Of a stretch of 64,000 bases of DNA, positions 35,762-44,611 are shown in pieces (the first letter of the stretch is position 1; each line of letters opens with the position of its first letter). The stretch covers positions 62,001 through 126,000 of the forward strand of contig NZ_FYAU01000016.1 of the NCBI RefSeq assembly GCF_900185725.1, written 5' to 3'. The position numbers and the translations under genes are program-made. The stretch is from Stappia sp. TSB10P1A. Lineage in GTDB: Bacteria; Pseudomonadota; Alphaproteobacteria; Rhizobiales; Stappiaceae. The notes under the pieces were generated by a model. The model ran no database searches, was not told the DNA's origin, and worked only from the letters and a program-made list of their open reading frames with translations.

Positions 35762-36508
35762 TCAGTCGCTCCCGCGCGACCTATCCATGAATGCGGTGAA
35801 GGCGGCGCGCGCCTCCTTCGAGGCCAGGCACTCCGCAAACAGGCGGATTTCTTCCTCCATGCGGGCCCGCAAGTCCGCACGCTCACCCCACAGCAGGGCG
35901 CGGGACAGGCGCATCGCCTCGGCCGGCTTGGCGGCGATCGCCCTGGCGGCGGCAAGCGCGCGCGCCTCGACCTCCTCCTCCGCCACAACGTGATTGATGA
36001 AGCCGGCGGACAGTGCCGCCGCCGCATCGAAAGGCTCGCCCAGGCACAACAGTTCGAAGGCCCGGGCATGGCCCATGACGCGCGGGGCGAGCAGGCTGGC
36101 GCCGGCCTCGGGCACGAGGCCAAGATCCAGGAACGGCGTGCGGAACAGCGCCCGCTCGCTGGCGAAGACCATGTCGCAGTGGAACAGCATCGTCGTGCCG
36201 ACGCCGATCGCGAGACCGTCGACGGCAGCGACAATCGGGATCTCGCAGGCCGCAAGCGCGCGCAGGAACCGCACCACCGGCGCGTCCTGGATGCCCACAG
36301 TGCCGGCCATGGCAAGGAAGTCGGCGATGTCGTTGCCGGCGGTGAAGGCTCCCGGCACGCCGCACAGGAGATGCGCCCGGATGTCCGCGTCCCGCTGTTC
36401 CAGCGCCTCGGCAAGAGCCGAGTACATCTCGCCGGTGAGGGCGTTCTTCTTGTCCGGCCGGTTCATCCGGATGCGCTGGACGGCCCCGTCCCGCTCGATC
36501 TCGATCAT
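35762..36508 (-). CDS. Enoyl-CoA hydratase/isomerase family protein
   Basis: A 248-residue crotonase-fold enzyme. Oxyanion-hole segments are CGVPGAFTAGNDI (about 50-62) and GLAIGVGTTML (about 98-108), and an acidic residue is present in LDLGLVPEAGAS. Members hydrate, isomerise or otherwise handle acyl-CoA esters. It is placed between the acyl-CoA dehydrogenase (21-base gap) and the SDR gene, so a beta-oxidation-like step is probable. Confidence 0.88.
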   Translation of the reverse strand: MIEIERDGAVQRIRMNRPDKKNALTGEMYSALAEALEQRDADIRAHLLCGVPGAFTAGNDIADFLAMAGTVGIQDAPVVRFLRALAACEIPIVAAVDGLAIGVGTTMLFHCDMVFASERALFRTPFLDLGLVPEAGASLLAPRVMGHARAFELLCLGEPFDAAAALSAGFINHVVAEEEVEARALAAARAIAAKPAEAMRLSRALLWGERADLRARMEEEIRLFAECLASKEARAAFTAFMDRSRGSD

Positions 36509-36529
36509 CGCGTCCTCCCCAATACCGCC

Positions 36530-38299
36530 TCAGGCCAGCGGATCGTAATCCAGCACCGCCGAGGCGACGGAGACCACCTGCTCCTTCAGCGCGGCCGTCT
36601 CGGCGAGACGCGCGGAGGCGAAATAGCGGGCCAGCAGCAGCCGGCGCGCGGCCTCCGGCGCGGCATCGCCGCTGCTCGCGAGCGCGCCCTTCAGCAGCAT
36701 GGCGCCGCCATAGGCAAGGCCGAACAGCCGCAGGAACGGCGTGGCGCCGGCGAGCGCTTCCTGTTGCCGACCGCCCGCAAGCGCGGTCAGCATCCAATCC
36801 GTGGCGCCGGAGAGATTGGCCAGGGCGCTCTCAAGCCGCGCCGCGATATCGGCAAAGTCCGGGCCGGCCCCGCTTGCCTTCGCCGCGATGGCAGAGAGTT
36901 CCTCGACCAGGCCGCGAAACTGCGCCCCGCCTGACAGGGGCAGCTTGCGTGTGACCAGATCGATGGCCTGGATGCCGTTGGTGCCCTCGTAGATCGGCGC
37001 GATACGCGCATCGCGATAGTGCTGCGCTGCTCCGGTCTCCTCGATGAAGCCCATGCCGCCATGCACCTGCACGCCGAGCGAGGCGACCTCGACGCCGATA
37101 TCGGTGGCGAAGGACTTGGCAAGCGGGGTCAGGGTTGCCGCGCGCTCGCTCCAGTGGGTGCGCGCCGCGTCGTCCCCCGCCAGTCGCGCCATGTCGATGG
37201 CATGGGCATTGGCGTAACAGATCGCCCGGGCGACCTGCGTCCAGGCCTGCATGTCGAGCAGCGTGCGGCGGATGTCGGGATGTGCGGCAATCGGGCTCAT
37301 GCCCTCACCGCTCTGACCCGGCACCCGGCCCTGCCGCCGCTCCAGCGCATAGGCCAGCGCCTGCTGGGTGGCCCGCTCGGCGATGCCCAGCCCCTGGATG
37401 CCGACCGCAAGGCGGGCGTTGTTCATCATCGTGAACATGCAGGCAAGGCCGCGATTTTCCTCGCCGATCAGCCAGCCGATGGCGCCGCCCTCGTCGCCAT
37501 AGATCATGGTGCAGGTCGGCGAGGCGTGGATGCCGAGCTTGTGCTCGATGCCGGCACAGCGAACATCGTTGCGCGCGCCCAGCGATCCGTCCGGGTTGAC
37601 CAGGAACTTCGGCACCAGGAACAGCGAGATGCCGCGCGTGCCGGCCGGTGCGTCCGGCAGGCGGGCCAGCACCAGATGGACGATGTTGTCGGTGAAATCG
37701 TGCTCGCCATAGGTGATGAAGATCTTCTGCCCGAAGATGCGGTAGGTGCCGTCGCCGGCGCGTTCGGCCCGGGCGCGCAGGGCGTTGAGATCGGACCCGG
37801 CCTGCGGCTCGGTCAGGTTCATCGTGCCCATCCACTCGCCGGAGACGAGCTTGGCGAGATACGTCTCCTGCAGGTCCTTGCTTGCGTGCTTTTCAAGCGC
37901 CTCGACCGCCCCCGTGGTCAGGGTCGGGCCAAGGGCGAAGGCCATGGAGGCGGAGTTCCACATCTCCAGCGCCGCAGCGTGCAGCATCGCCGGCAGATCC
38001 TGCCCGCCGAACTCCGGCGCGCCGGTCAGTGCGTTCCAGCCGCCCTCGATCCAGGCCCGGTAAACCGCGCGCCACCCGTCAGGCATGGTCACGGTCCCGT
38101 TCTCCAGACGCGCGCCCTGCCGGTCCCCAACGCTGTTGAGCGGGGCTATTTCCTCGGCGGCGAAACGACCGGCCTCCTGCAGGATTGCGTCCACCAGGTC
38201 ATCGGTGACCTCGCTATGCCGCGAATGGGCAAGGACCTCACCCAGTCCCGCCACCTGCTTCAGCGTGAAGGCGATCTCCGATACGGGGGCACGGTACAT
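36530..38299 (-). CDS. Acyl-CoA dehydrogenase, 590-residue type
   Basis: A 589-residue FAD-dependent dehydrogenase. The substrate/FAD signature is present (MNLTEPQAGSDL and KIFITYGEHDF), and YEGTNGIQAID lies near residue 435. A C-terminal extension (about 460-589) typical of DmdC-like and related long acyl-CoA dehydrogenases is present. DmdC acts on methylmercaptopropionyl-CoA, but the family also includes ordinary fatty acyl dehydrogenases, so I do not assign the substrate. It is the first gene of the three-gene operon and has a dyad upstream. Confidence 0.92.
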   Translation of the reverse strand: MYRAPVSEIAFTLKQVAGLGEVLAHSRHSEVTDDLVDAILQEAGRFAAEEIAPLNSVGDRQGARLENGTVTMPDGWRAVYRAWIEGGWNALTGAPEFGGQDLPAMLHAAALEMWNSASMAFALGPTLTTGAVEALEKHASKDLQETYLAKLVSGEWMGTMNLTEPQAGSDLNALRARAERAGDGTYRIFGQKIFITYGEHDFTDNIVHLVLARLPDAPAGTRGISLFLVPKFLVNPDGSLGARNDVRCAGIEHKLGIHASPTCTMIYGDEGGAIGWLIGEENRGLACMFTMMNNARLAVGIQGLGIAERATQQALAYALERRQGRVPGQSGEGMSPIAAHPDIRRTLLDMQAWTQVARAICYANAHAIDMARLAGDDAARTHWSERAATLTPLAKSFATDIGVEVASLGVQVHGGMGFIEETGAAQHYRDARIAPIYEGTNGIQAIDLVTRKLPLSGGAQFRGLVEELSAIAAKASGAGPDFADIAARLESALANLSGATDWMLTALAGGRQQEALAGATPFLRLFGLAYGGAMLLKGALASSGDAAPEAARRLLLARYFASARLAETAALKEQVVSVASAVLDYDPLA

Positions 38300-38391
38300 G
38301 TCTCACTCCCTTGACAGGCCGGTGCTTGACGAACGGCGACAGAGGCCGCAGAACCGCCCGGCATCATTTCGGGCGCGAGGATGGCTGCGGC

Positions 38392-38405
38392 TGACGTAAA
38401 CGTCA
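38392..38405. promoter_or_regulatory. Dyad TGACGT-AA-ACGTCA upstream of the acyl-CoA operon
   Basis: A perfect 6-2-6 inverted repeat about 93 bases before the dehydrogenase start, with a further TGACGT 5 bases on. It resembles TNACGTNNACGTNA sites of MerR-type regulators of acyl-CoA catabolism such as LiuR. The regulator is not in the window. Confidence 0.4.
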
Positions 38406-38465
38406 ACATGTGACGTGACGGAACCACGCAACCATCCGCCAGCGGACAGGACACGAGGGCAAGCC

Positions 38466-39458
38466 ATGCGGCGCTGGCGGATCGACCCGCAGGAGACGGG
38501 CTGGCGCGACACGCCGGAGTTCGAGGCGGCGGTGGCGGACATTCTCGCCGGACGCCTGGTGGCGGTGCCGACGGAAACCGTCTACGGGCTCGCTGCCGAC
38601 GCCACGAACCCGCTTGCCTGCGCGGCGATCTACGCGGCCAAGGGACGGCCGAGCTTCAACCCGCTGATCGCCCATGTCGCCTCCACCGAGCAGGCCCACC
38701 GGCACGGCATCCTCGACGAGCGTGCAAGACGGCTGGCCGACGCCTTCTGGCCCGGACCGCTGACGATGGTGGTCGCCAAGCGACCGGACAGCCCGGTCTG
38801 CGATCTGGCGACGGCGGGGCTTGAAACGATTGCGCTGAGGGTACCGGCAGCGGCGATCATGCGTGAACTTTCGTCGGCGAGTGGGCGGCCGATTGCCGCC
38901 CCTAGTGCCAATCGCTCCGGCCGCATCAGCGGCACCACGGCGGATGCGGTGGCGGGCGACCTTGGCGAGCACCTTGCCCTGCTGATCGATGCCGGGCCGA
39001 CCCCGGTGGGCGTGGAATCGACCATCGTCGGTCTAGCCGGGGAGCGGCCGACGCTGCTGCGGCCCGGCGGCGTGTCACGCGCGGAGATCGAGGCGGTGCT
39101 GGGCGAGGCTCTTGCCGCCCCCTCCCTCTCCTGCGAAACCGCGCCGGAGGCCCCCGGTATGCTGACCTCCCACTATGCCCCGCGCGCCGGGATGCGGCTG
39201 AATGCCGAGCGGATCGAGCCAGGAGAAGCGCTTCTCGCCTTCGGAACGCCGCTGCCTCCCGGCTCCGAGCACGCCGCGGCCGTGGTCCAACTGAGTGAGG
39301 ATGCCGATCTTCGGCAGGCGGCCGCCCACCTGTTCACCGCCATGCGGCGCCTCGACGCCAGCGGGGCAGAGCGCATCGCCGTCATGCCGGTCCCGGAGAC
39401 CGGGCTGGGCGAGGCGATCAACGATCGCCTGCGCCGCGCCGCCGCTCCACGGGACTGA
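38466..39458 (+). CDS. Threonylcarbamoyl-AMP synthase (Sua5/TsaC2 type)
   Basis: A 330-residue enzyme making threonylcarbamoyl-AMP for the t6A37 tRNA modification. The YrdC domain (about 15-200) contains PTETVYGLAADA, KGRPSFNPLIAH, WPGPLTMVV and PSANRSGRIS. The additional C-terminal Sua5 domain (about 225-330) follows the linker SHYAPRAGM. Start ATG at MRRWRI has GAGGG 7 bases before it. It is divergent from the acyl-CoA dehydrogenase. Confidence 0.93.
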   Translation: MRRWRIDPQETGWRDTPEFEAAVADILAGRLVAVPTETVYGLAADATNPLACAAIYAAKGRPSFNPLIAHVASTEQAHRHGILDERARRLADAFWPGPLTMVVAKRPDSPVCDLATAGLETIALRVPAAAIMRELSSASGRPIAAPSANRSGRISGTTADAVAGDLGEHLALLIDAGPTPVGVESTIVGLAGERPTLLRPGGVSRAEIEAVLGEALAAPSLSCETAPEAPGMLTSHYAPRAGMRLNAERIEPGEALLAFGTPLPPGSEHAAAVVQLSEDADLRQAAAHLFTAMRRLDASGAERIAVMPVPETGLGEAINDRLRRAAAPRD

Positions 39459-39683
39459 GCCGCGAAAGGCGGTCGCGTCCGGGCACCGCAAGACGCATCC
39501 ACCCGCTCGATCTGACGCAGGGGCACACCAAGATGTTGCCCCGCACAACTTGGGCATCGGGATTTTTTACAGTGAAAAATAAATCCTGATTTTACCAAAT
39601 TCGATCATTTCATGCTCGAAAACGCCGCCTCTCGCAAATTCCTCCTTCTGAAAGGGGTGCGAATCAATTAGTATTATCATTAC

Positions 39684-39776
39684 CTTCACAGGTGATGCAG
39701 CGGACCTCCCCTACGGGCCCTAGACTGCCCGCACCTCTTCCGGGGCCGGCGTTTCAAGCCGCCCCGGTTTTCTTTT
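39684..39776 (+). ncRNA. Candidate small RNA, about 90 nt
   Basis: TATTAT at 39672-39677 could be a -10 element, giving a start near 39684. The interval then holds AGGTGATGCA, a palindrome-like CTACGGGCCCTAG, and ends at a GC-rich terminator with TTTTCTTTT. It also contains ACCTCCCC, an anti-Shine-Dalgarno-like string typical of trans-acting RNAs. It starts more than 220 bases after the upstream gene, with no ORF. Evidence is structural only. Confidence 0.4.
39740..39776 (+). terminator. Intrinsic terminator of the candidate RNA
   Basis: CCGGGGCCGGC pairs with GCCGCCCCGG with one bulged C and a 7-base loop, followed by TTTTCTTTT. Very stable and oriented on the plus strand. Confidence 0.8.
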
Positions 39777-39903
39777 GCCCAGAGCCTCAAATTTGCGATT
39801 GCCTTCCGCGATCCCCTTGCCTTTGGCTCATTGACAGGGTCTGCCATGGCCGGTCAGATGAGGCACCAAGCGCCCGAAAACGGCCCAAGCTAAGGAAACG
39901 CTC

Positions 39904-40833
39904 TTGGCAACCCTCTACCTGCACCACTCCGCCTATCTCGATCATCTGACCCCTGTCGGTCATCCCGAACGCCCCGACCGGATCCGCGCCATCGACCGGA
40001 TCCTGGAGCATGAGCGGTTCCAGACGCTGCAACGGGAGACGGCGCCGATGGGGCGGATCCAGGATATCGCCCGGGTCCACCCCTCCTCCTATATCGACAT
40101 GCTTCACAGGATGGCGCCGCAGGACGGTCTGGTGCGTGTCGACGCCGACACGACCATGTCGCCGGGAAGCTGGGAGGCGGCGATGCGCGGGGTCGGCGGC
40201 GCCTGCCAGGCGGTCGACGAAGTGATGACCGGCAAGGTCGGCAATGCCTTCTGCGCCTCGCGGCCGCCGGGACACCATGCGGAAGCGGCCAGGGCCATGG
40301 GCTTCTGCCTCTTCAACAATGCCGCGGTGGCCGCCCGCCACGCCCAGCGGGAACATGGCGCCGATCGCGTCGCGATCATCGATTTCGACGTCCATCACGG
40401 CAACGGCACCCAGGACATCTTCTGGGCCGACCCGACGGTGATGTACTGCTCGACGCATCAGATGCCGCTCTATCCGGGCTCCGGCGCGGCGAGCGAACGG
40501 GGCGAGGCCGACACGATCGTCAACGCGCCGCTTTCGGCCGGCGACGGCGGTGAGGAATTCCGCGAGGCGATGGAGGTGGCGATCCTGCCGCGCATCGAGA
40601 CCTTCCAACCCGACCTGGTGATCATCTCCGCCGGCTTCGATGCCCATGCCCGCGACCCGCTCGGCGGCCTCAATCTGGTCGAGGCGGACTTTGCCTGGAT
40701 CACGATGCGGCTGATGGACATTGCCGACCGCAAATGCGGCGGTCGTGTCGTGTCGCTGCTCGAGGGGGGATACGACCTGGAAGGCCTCGCGCGCTCGGCC
40801 GCTGCCCATATCATGACCCTGATGAAGTCCTGA
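39904..40833 (+). CDS. Histone-deacetylase superfamily hydrolase (acetoin utilisation/APAH-like)
   Basis: A 309-residue zinc-dependent deacetylase-fold enzyme. The paired catalytic histidines are in RPPGHHAE, the metal ligands in [11 protein letters not shown], and [12 protein letters not shown] completes the site. Bacterial members deacetylate acetoin-enzyme, polyamines or amides; the substrate is unknown. The start is a TTG with AAGGA seven bases before it; no ATG nearby gives the conserved ATLYLHH start. xseB follows, 107 bases after. Confidence 0.9.
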   Translation: MATLYLHHSAYLDHLTPVGHPERPDRIRAIDRILEHERFQTLQRETAPMGRIQDIARVHPSSYIDMLHRMAPQDGLVRVDADTTMSPGSWEAAMRGVGGACQAVDEVMTGKVGNAFCASRPPGHHAEAARAMGFCLFNNAAVAARHAQREHGADRVAIIDFDVHHGNGTQDIFWADPTVMYCSTHQMPLYPGSGAASERGEADTIVNAPLSAGDGGEEFREAMEVAILPRIETFQPDLVIISAGFDAHARDPLGGLNLVEADFAWITMRLMDIADRKCGGRVVSLLEGGYDLEGLARSAAAHIMTLMKS

Positions 40834-40940
40834 TCCCGCCCGTCCACAGGCAAGGCGGAAGGCCGGACGGCTTGCCTTGCCCGGTGGCGGGGCGGCTTGT
40901 AGGTTGGCACTCCATCGAGGCAGCAAGCAGGAGCAGGCGT

Positions 40941-41195
40941 GTGACCCGAGACGACACCGACCCGGCGATCGAGGCGCTCGCCTTCGAGGTCGCCCTCAAG
41001 GAACTCGAGGAGATCGTCGGCCGGCTCGAACGCGGCGACGTTCCGCTGGAGGAGAGCATCAAGCTCTACTCGCGCGGCGATCTGCTGCGCCGACACTGCG
41101 ACAAGCTGCTGAAGGCGGCCGAAGCCAAGGTTGAGCGTATCCAGCTTGCCGAGGACGGCAGCGCAACCGGAACGGCCCCGCTCGACGTCGACTGA
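40941..41195 (+). CDS. xseB: Exodeoxyribonuclease VII small subunit
   Basis: An 84-residue helical protein that joins XseA to form exonuclease VII. The family signature [19 protein letters not shown] is present, followed by [20 protein letters not shown]. It starts at a GTG with AGGAG 7 bases before; the longer frame is rejected because it is upstream non-coding sequence. xseA is not in the window. Confidence 0.93.
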   Translation: MTRDDTDPAIEALAFEVALKELEEIVGRLERGDVPLEESIKLYSRGDLLRRHCDKLLKAAEAKVERIQLAEDGSATGTAPLDVD

Positions 41196-41204
41196 CGCGT
41201 TCAC

Positions 41205-42335
41205 CTACTCCTTGAGGTACAGCGCGACGCGCGACAGGAACGCCGTCGACAAGTCCGCGCGGCGCAGGCCGCCGGCGCCGAACAGCGCGTCGAGATCCTC
41301 TTTCAGATAGCCGCGATAATAGGGCTCGTGGAAGAGGTCCGGGAACAGCTCCAGCAGTCCGTCGTTTTCCGGCAGATCGCCGTGCTGCAGGCTGTCGATG
41401 AAGATCAGACGCCCCCCCGGCTTCAGCACACGGCCGAGCTCGCGGGCGACCACCCGGCGGATCTTCGGCGGCAGTTCGTGGAAGAGGTAGACGCAGGAGA
41501 TCGCGTCGAGACTGGCATCCGCGAAAGGCAAGCGCTCGGCATTGGCATTGACGAAGCCGACGCGGCGCTGCCGGGCAGGCGGCAGAGCCTCGCGCGCATG
41601 TTGCAGATAGGGTAGCGAGAGGTCGACGCCGATGCCGCGAAGCCGCGGGAAGGCGGCAAGGGCCGGGGCCAGCAGGCCGCCCGTGCCGCAGGCGATATCG
41701 GCATAGGCGAGCCGTCGCTGGTCGGTCTCGCGCACGAGGCGCGACAGGTGCACCAGGCCCTGCCGCCGCATGGCCGCCGTCGCCCCCTTGAACAGGACCT
41801 CGACCTGGAAGTCGTAGATGCGGGCACTGTCGCGCGACAGCCAGCCCTCGGTCTGGAAATGGAAATTCTGCCGGTAGTAGCGCGGCAGGCCGGAGGATGC
41901 CTCGCGCGTTGCCTCGAAGACCTCCTGATGTCCACCGGTCACGCGCCGCCGGGCCACCTTCGGCACGTCGGCGAGAAAGCGTCGGCTGAGATCGAGAAAG
42001 CCGCGCGGGCCGCCGAACTCGCCCTCCGGCATCGGGTAGTGCCCCGCCTCGACATTGGCGAGATCACGGGCGAACAGCGCTGCGATCTGGGAAAACAGGC
42101 GCCGGAGATCGGGTGTCGATATCGACCGGCGCGGCTCTCGGCGCCCGTCTTCGCGATCCTCCGGCTGGGAGGCCGCCTCGCCACCGGCGCGCGCGGCGCG
42201 CGCGATCCGGCGGGAGATCGCCTGGGCGATCTCGCCATGCACGGCGAACCAGGCGACACGGCTCCCCTGCCGGGCGGCATAGCGCGCCCTGCGGCCCCAG
42301 GTGAAGGCACGTCCGGCAAAGCTCGTTTCCGCCAT
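41205..42335 (-). CDS. Class I SAM-dependent methyltransferase
   Basis: A 376-residue protein. An unusual N-terminal ~190-residue extension, basic and rich in arginine with a predicted helix, precedes the methyltransferase core. The SAM loop is YADIACGTGGLLAPAL (about 214-229), then GIGVDLSLPYLQHA and LDAISCVYLFHELPP. The final part resembles UbiE-like enzymes. Substrate unknown. It is convergent with xseB, 9 bases apart, and 41 bases after rlmD-like on the minus strand. Confidence 0.8.
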   Translation of the reverse strand: MAETSFAGRAFTWGRRARYAARQGSRVAWFAVHGEIAQAISRRIARAARAGGEAASQPEDREDGRREPRRSISTPDLRRLFSQIAALFARDLANVEAGHYPMPEGEFGGPRGFLDLSRRFLADVPKVARRRVTGGHQEVFEATREASSGLPRYYRQNFHFQTEGWLSRDSARIYDFQVEVLFKGATAAMRRQGLVHLSRLVRETDQRRLAYADIACGTGGLLAPALAAFPRLRGIGVDLSLPYLQHAREALPPARQRRVGFVNANAERLPFADASLDAISCVYLFHELPPKIRRVVARELGRVLKPGGRLIFIDSLQHGDLPENDGLLELFPDLFHEPYYRGYLKEDLDALFGAGGLRRADLSTAFLSRVALYLKE

Positions 42336-42376
42336 GGCGTTCTCCCGTCTTTCGACCCGGACCGCCGCGGCAGCTC

Positions 42377-43636
42377 TCAGCCGCGCGACAGAACCGCAAC
42401 ACCCTCAATATGGGGCGAATAGCGGAACTGATCCACCGGCAGGATCGACGAGATCCGGTAGCCTCCATCGACCAGGATGCGCAGGTCGCGGGCAAGCGTC
42501 GCCGGATTGCACGAGACCGCCACCACCGTCGGCACCTTCGAGCGGGCAAGCTCCCGTGCCTGCGCCTCGGCGCCGGCGCGCGGCGGATCGAAGACGACCG
42601 CCTCCATCCCGCGTCCATACTCGTCGAGTTCCACCGCGGTCAGCGGGTTTCGGGAAAGATCACGCCGCTCGGCCCTGATCTCCCTGAGCGCCCCCGCCCC
42701 GGTTCTCATCGCCCGGTCCAGCGCGGCGAGGGCGGCAGCCTCGCCTTCGACCGCCCGTACCGTTGCCTGCCGGGCAAGGCGCAGGGCAAAGGTGCCCGAC
42801 CCGCAGAAGAGATCGGCGACCTTGCGTGCCTTGCCGACACCGGCCAGGACGCGGGCGGCCAGCGCCTCCTCCCCTGCTTCCGTCGCCTGGACAAACGCGC
42901 CGGGCGGCGGCACCAGCGGTATGCCCCCCATGTCGAGGGTCGGGGCGCGGGCCTCGACCAGCACCTCGCCGTTGAGCGAGAGGCGGGCAATGCCGGCGGC
43001 CATCGCCTCCTCGATTAGCGCGGCGCCCCCGCGCGGCTCGACCCTTGCCGAGGACACGAGCGCAAGATCGACGCCGGTGGGCGTGGCAAGGACGTTGAGC
43101 GTCACCTCGCCCTTGCGCGGCATCACCCGCGCGGCGAGTTCCTTCAGCGCGGGCAGCAGGGCGACGATCTCCGGCACCAGCACCGGACAGCGGACGACAT
43201 CGACGAGGCGGTGGCTCGCGCGCTCGTGAAAGCCAAGCAGAATACGGGCTCCGGCCCGCGTCGCGGCGAAGACCGCCCGGCGGCGACCACGCCCGCCCGC
43301 GTCCGCCGTCGGCTCGACCAGCGGCTCCACCTCGGCGAGCCCGCGTGCGGCAAGCGCGGCGACGAGTTGCTGGCGCTTCCAGTCGAGGATCGCCGCTTGA
43401 TCCATATGCTGCAGCACGCAGCCGCCGCAGGTGCCGAAATGCGGGCAGACGGGCTCCACCCGCAGGGGCGAGGGCGTCAGCACCTCCAGCAGACGCGCCC
43501 GCGTGCCCTCGCGGCGGACGCGAACGGTCTCCCCCGGCAGCGCGAAGGGAACGTGGACGGGACCTTCAGCGGTCTCCGCCCTGCCTTCGCCCTTGTGGGC
43601 AAGGGCGGCGATTTCGAGTGTGACGTCCTGGCTCAT
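42377..43636 (-). CDS. 23S rRNA (uracil-5)-methyltransferase family (RlmD/RumA-like)
   Basis: A 419-residue RNA m5U methyltransferase. A TRAM-like N-terminus is followed by an iron-sulfur cysteine set CPHFGTCGGCVLQ plus a further cysteine in VRCPV. The SAM motif is ADLFCGSGTFALRLA, and the catalytic core holds FDPPRAGAEAQAREL and the nucleophile cysteine in SCNPATLARDL. It may methylate 23S U1939 or a tRNA. A GTG 6 bases upstream is an alternative start. Confidence 0.9.
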   Translation of the reverse strand: MSQDVTLEIAALAHKGEGRAETAEGPVHVPFALPGETVRVRREGTRARLLEVLTPSPLRVEPVCPHFGTCGGCVLQHMDQAAILDWKRQQLVAALAARGLAEVEPLVEPTADAGGRGRRRAVFAATRAGARILLGFHERASHRLVDVVRCPVLVPEIVALLPALKELAARVMPRKGEVTLNVLATPTGVDLALVSSARVEPRGGAALIEEAMAAGIARLSLNGEVLVEARAPTLDMGGIPLVPPPGAFVQATEAGEEALAARVLAGVGKARKVADLFCGSGTFALRLARQATVRAVEGEAAALAALDRAMRTGAGALREIRAERRDLSRNPLTAVELDEYGRGMEAVVFDPPRAGAEAQARELARSKVPTVVAVSCNPATLARDLRILVDGGYRISSILPVDQFRYSPHIEGVAVLSRG

Positions 43637-43704
43637 GCGCACCGGTTACTCCGCCGCCGGGACACAGGCAAGCCGCATGCGGCAGAAACCGGCAAGACCG
43701 GCGA

Positions 43705-44448
43705 TCAGCCGTCCTTGACCGCCGCCAGCAGCCACTCGCGGTTGCCGTCTCCGCCGGTGATCGGCGAGGGTTCAAGGCCGAGCACGGACCAGCCCGGCTG
43801 ACCGGCGAGCCAGCCGGCGAGATCCCTCACCACACCCTCTCCGATTTCGGCGGCGACCAGCCCGCCCTTGCCGACCGCCTCGCGGCCGGCTTCGAATTGC
43901 GGCTTCACCAGGAACAGGCCGCAAGCCCCCGGCGCGGCAAGCCCAAGCGCGGGAGGCAGCGCAAGGCGCAGGGAAATGAAGCTCATGTCGGAGACGACAA
44001 CGCCGGGGTGCTCACCGCCGAGATCGTCGAGCGTCAGGGCGCGGGCGTTGACCCCGTCGCGGCGCAGCACGCGCAGGTCTCCCGCGACCGACGGGTGCAT
44101 CTGCCCGTGGCCGACATCGATCGCATGGACCTTGAGCGCGCCGGCCTCCAGCAGCACCTGGGTGAAGCCGCCGGTGGACGCGCCGAGATCAAGGGCAATG
44201 CGCCCGGCAACATCGAAAGAAAAGCGCTCGAGCCCGGCCTTGAGCTTCAGGGCCGCGCGCGAGACATAGCCGCCCGCCGGGTCCTCGACGTCGAGCCTGG
44301 CCGCAATCGCCACCTTCTGCCCCGGCTTGTCGACGGCCACGCCATCGACCCGGACATGGCCGCGCAGAATGGCATCGCGCGCGCGGGCACGGCTTTCGAC
44401 AAGCCCGCGCGCCACCAGAAGCTGGTCAAGCCGCTCACGCTCCGCCAT
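43705..44448 (-). CDS. tlyA: TlyA-family rRNA (cytidine-2'-O)-methyltransferase
   Basis: A 247-residue protein with an N-terminal S4 RNA-binding domain (about 1-60, RLDQLLVARGLVESRARARD) and a FtsJ-type methyltransferase domain. The K-D-K-E-type residues are seen in SRAALKLKAGL, DLGASTGGFTQVLLEAGA, DMSFISLRLALP and VKPQFEAGRE. It likely methylates 16S/23S rRNA. It is preceded by a 44-residue ORF with a 3-base gap and by a SCO gene. Confidence 0.93.
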   Translation of the reverse strand: MAERERLDQLLVARGLVESRARARDAILRGHVRVDGVAVDKPGQKVAIAARLDVEDPAGGYVSRAALKLKAGLERFSFDVAGRIALDLGASTGGFTQVLLEAGALKVHAIDVGHGQMHPSVAGDLRVLRRDGVNARALTLDDLGGEHPGVVVSDMSFISLRLALPPALGLAAPGACGLFLVKPQFEAGREAVGKGGLVAAEIGEGVVRDLAGWLAGQPGWSVLGLEPSPITGGDGNREWLLAAVKDG

Positions 44449-44451
44449 GGC

Positions 44452-44586
44452 TCAGAAGCAATTGGCGATGCCGGTGAGCAACCGGTCGACATAGATGCGC
44501 TCGCCGTAGACCCACCACAGGACCCCCGTCGCAGCGAAAGCCGCCGCGAAGAACAGTCCGGCAGGAAGGAGCAGATCAGAGCGCAT
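44452..44586 (-). CDS. Small membrane protein, 44 residues, between SCO and tlyA genes
   Basis: An ORF below the usual cut-off. It encodes a hydrophobic start (LLLPAGLFFAAAFAATGVLWW, residues about 5-25) followed by VYGERIYVDRLLTGIANCF. The gap to the tlyA ATG is 3 bases and to the SCO stop 25 bases, so it fits the operon. One transmembrane helix and a C-terminal cysteine near the end are visible. I do not recognise a family. Confidence 0.5.
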   Translation of the reverse strand: MRSDLLLPAGLFFAAAFAATGVLWWVYGERIYVDRLLTGIANCF

Positions 44587-44611
44587 GTCGACAGGTCCGG
44601 TTCAGGTCGCC

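Larger units (their letters stand above)
39459..39903. other. AT-rich intergenic region with candidate small RNA
   Basis: 445 bases without protein-coding content. The middle (39540-39690) is unusually AT-rich for this genome. A candidate -10 and a strong terminator near 39740-39776 (listed separately) suggest a short transcript. Confidence 0.6.

Noticed and set aside
36530-38299. Assignment of the acyl-CoA dehydrogenase as DmdC (DMSP demethylation pathway)
   Set aside because: Length and C-terminal extension fit, and a crotonase-fold neighbour is present, but dmdA/dmdB are not seen and the family contains ordinary acyl-CoA dehydrogenases.
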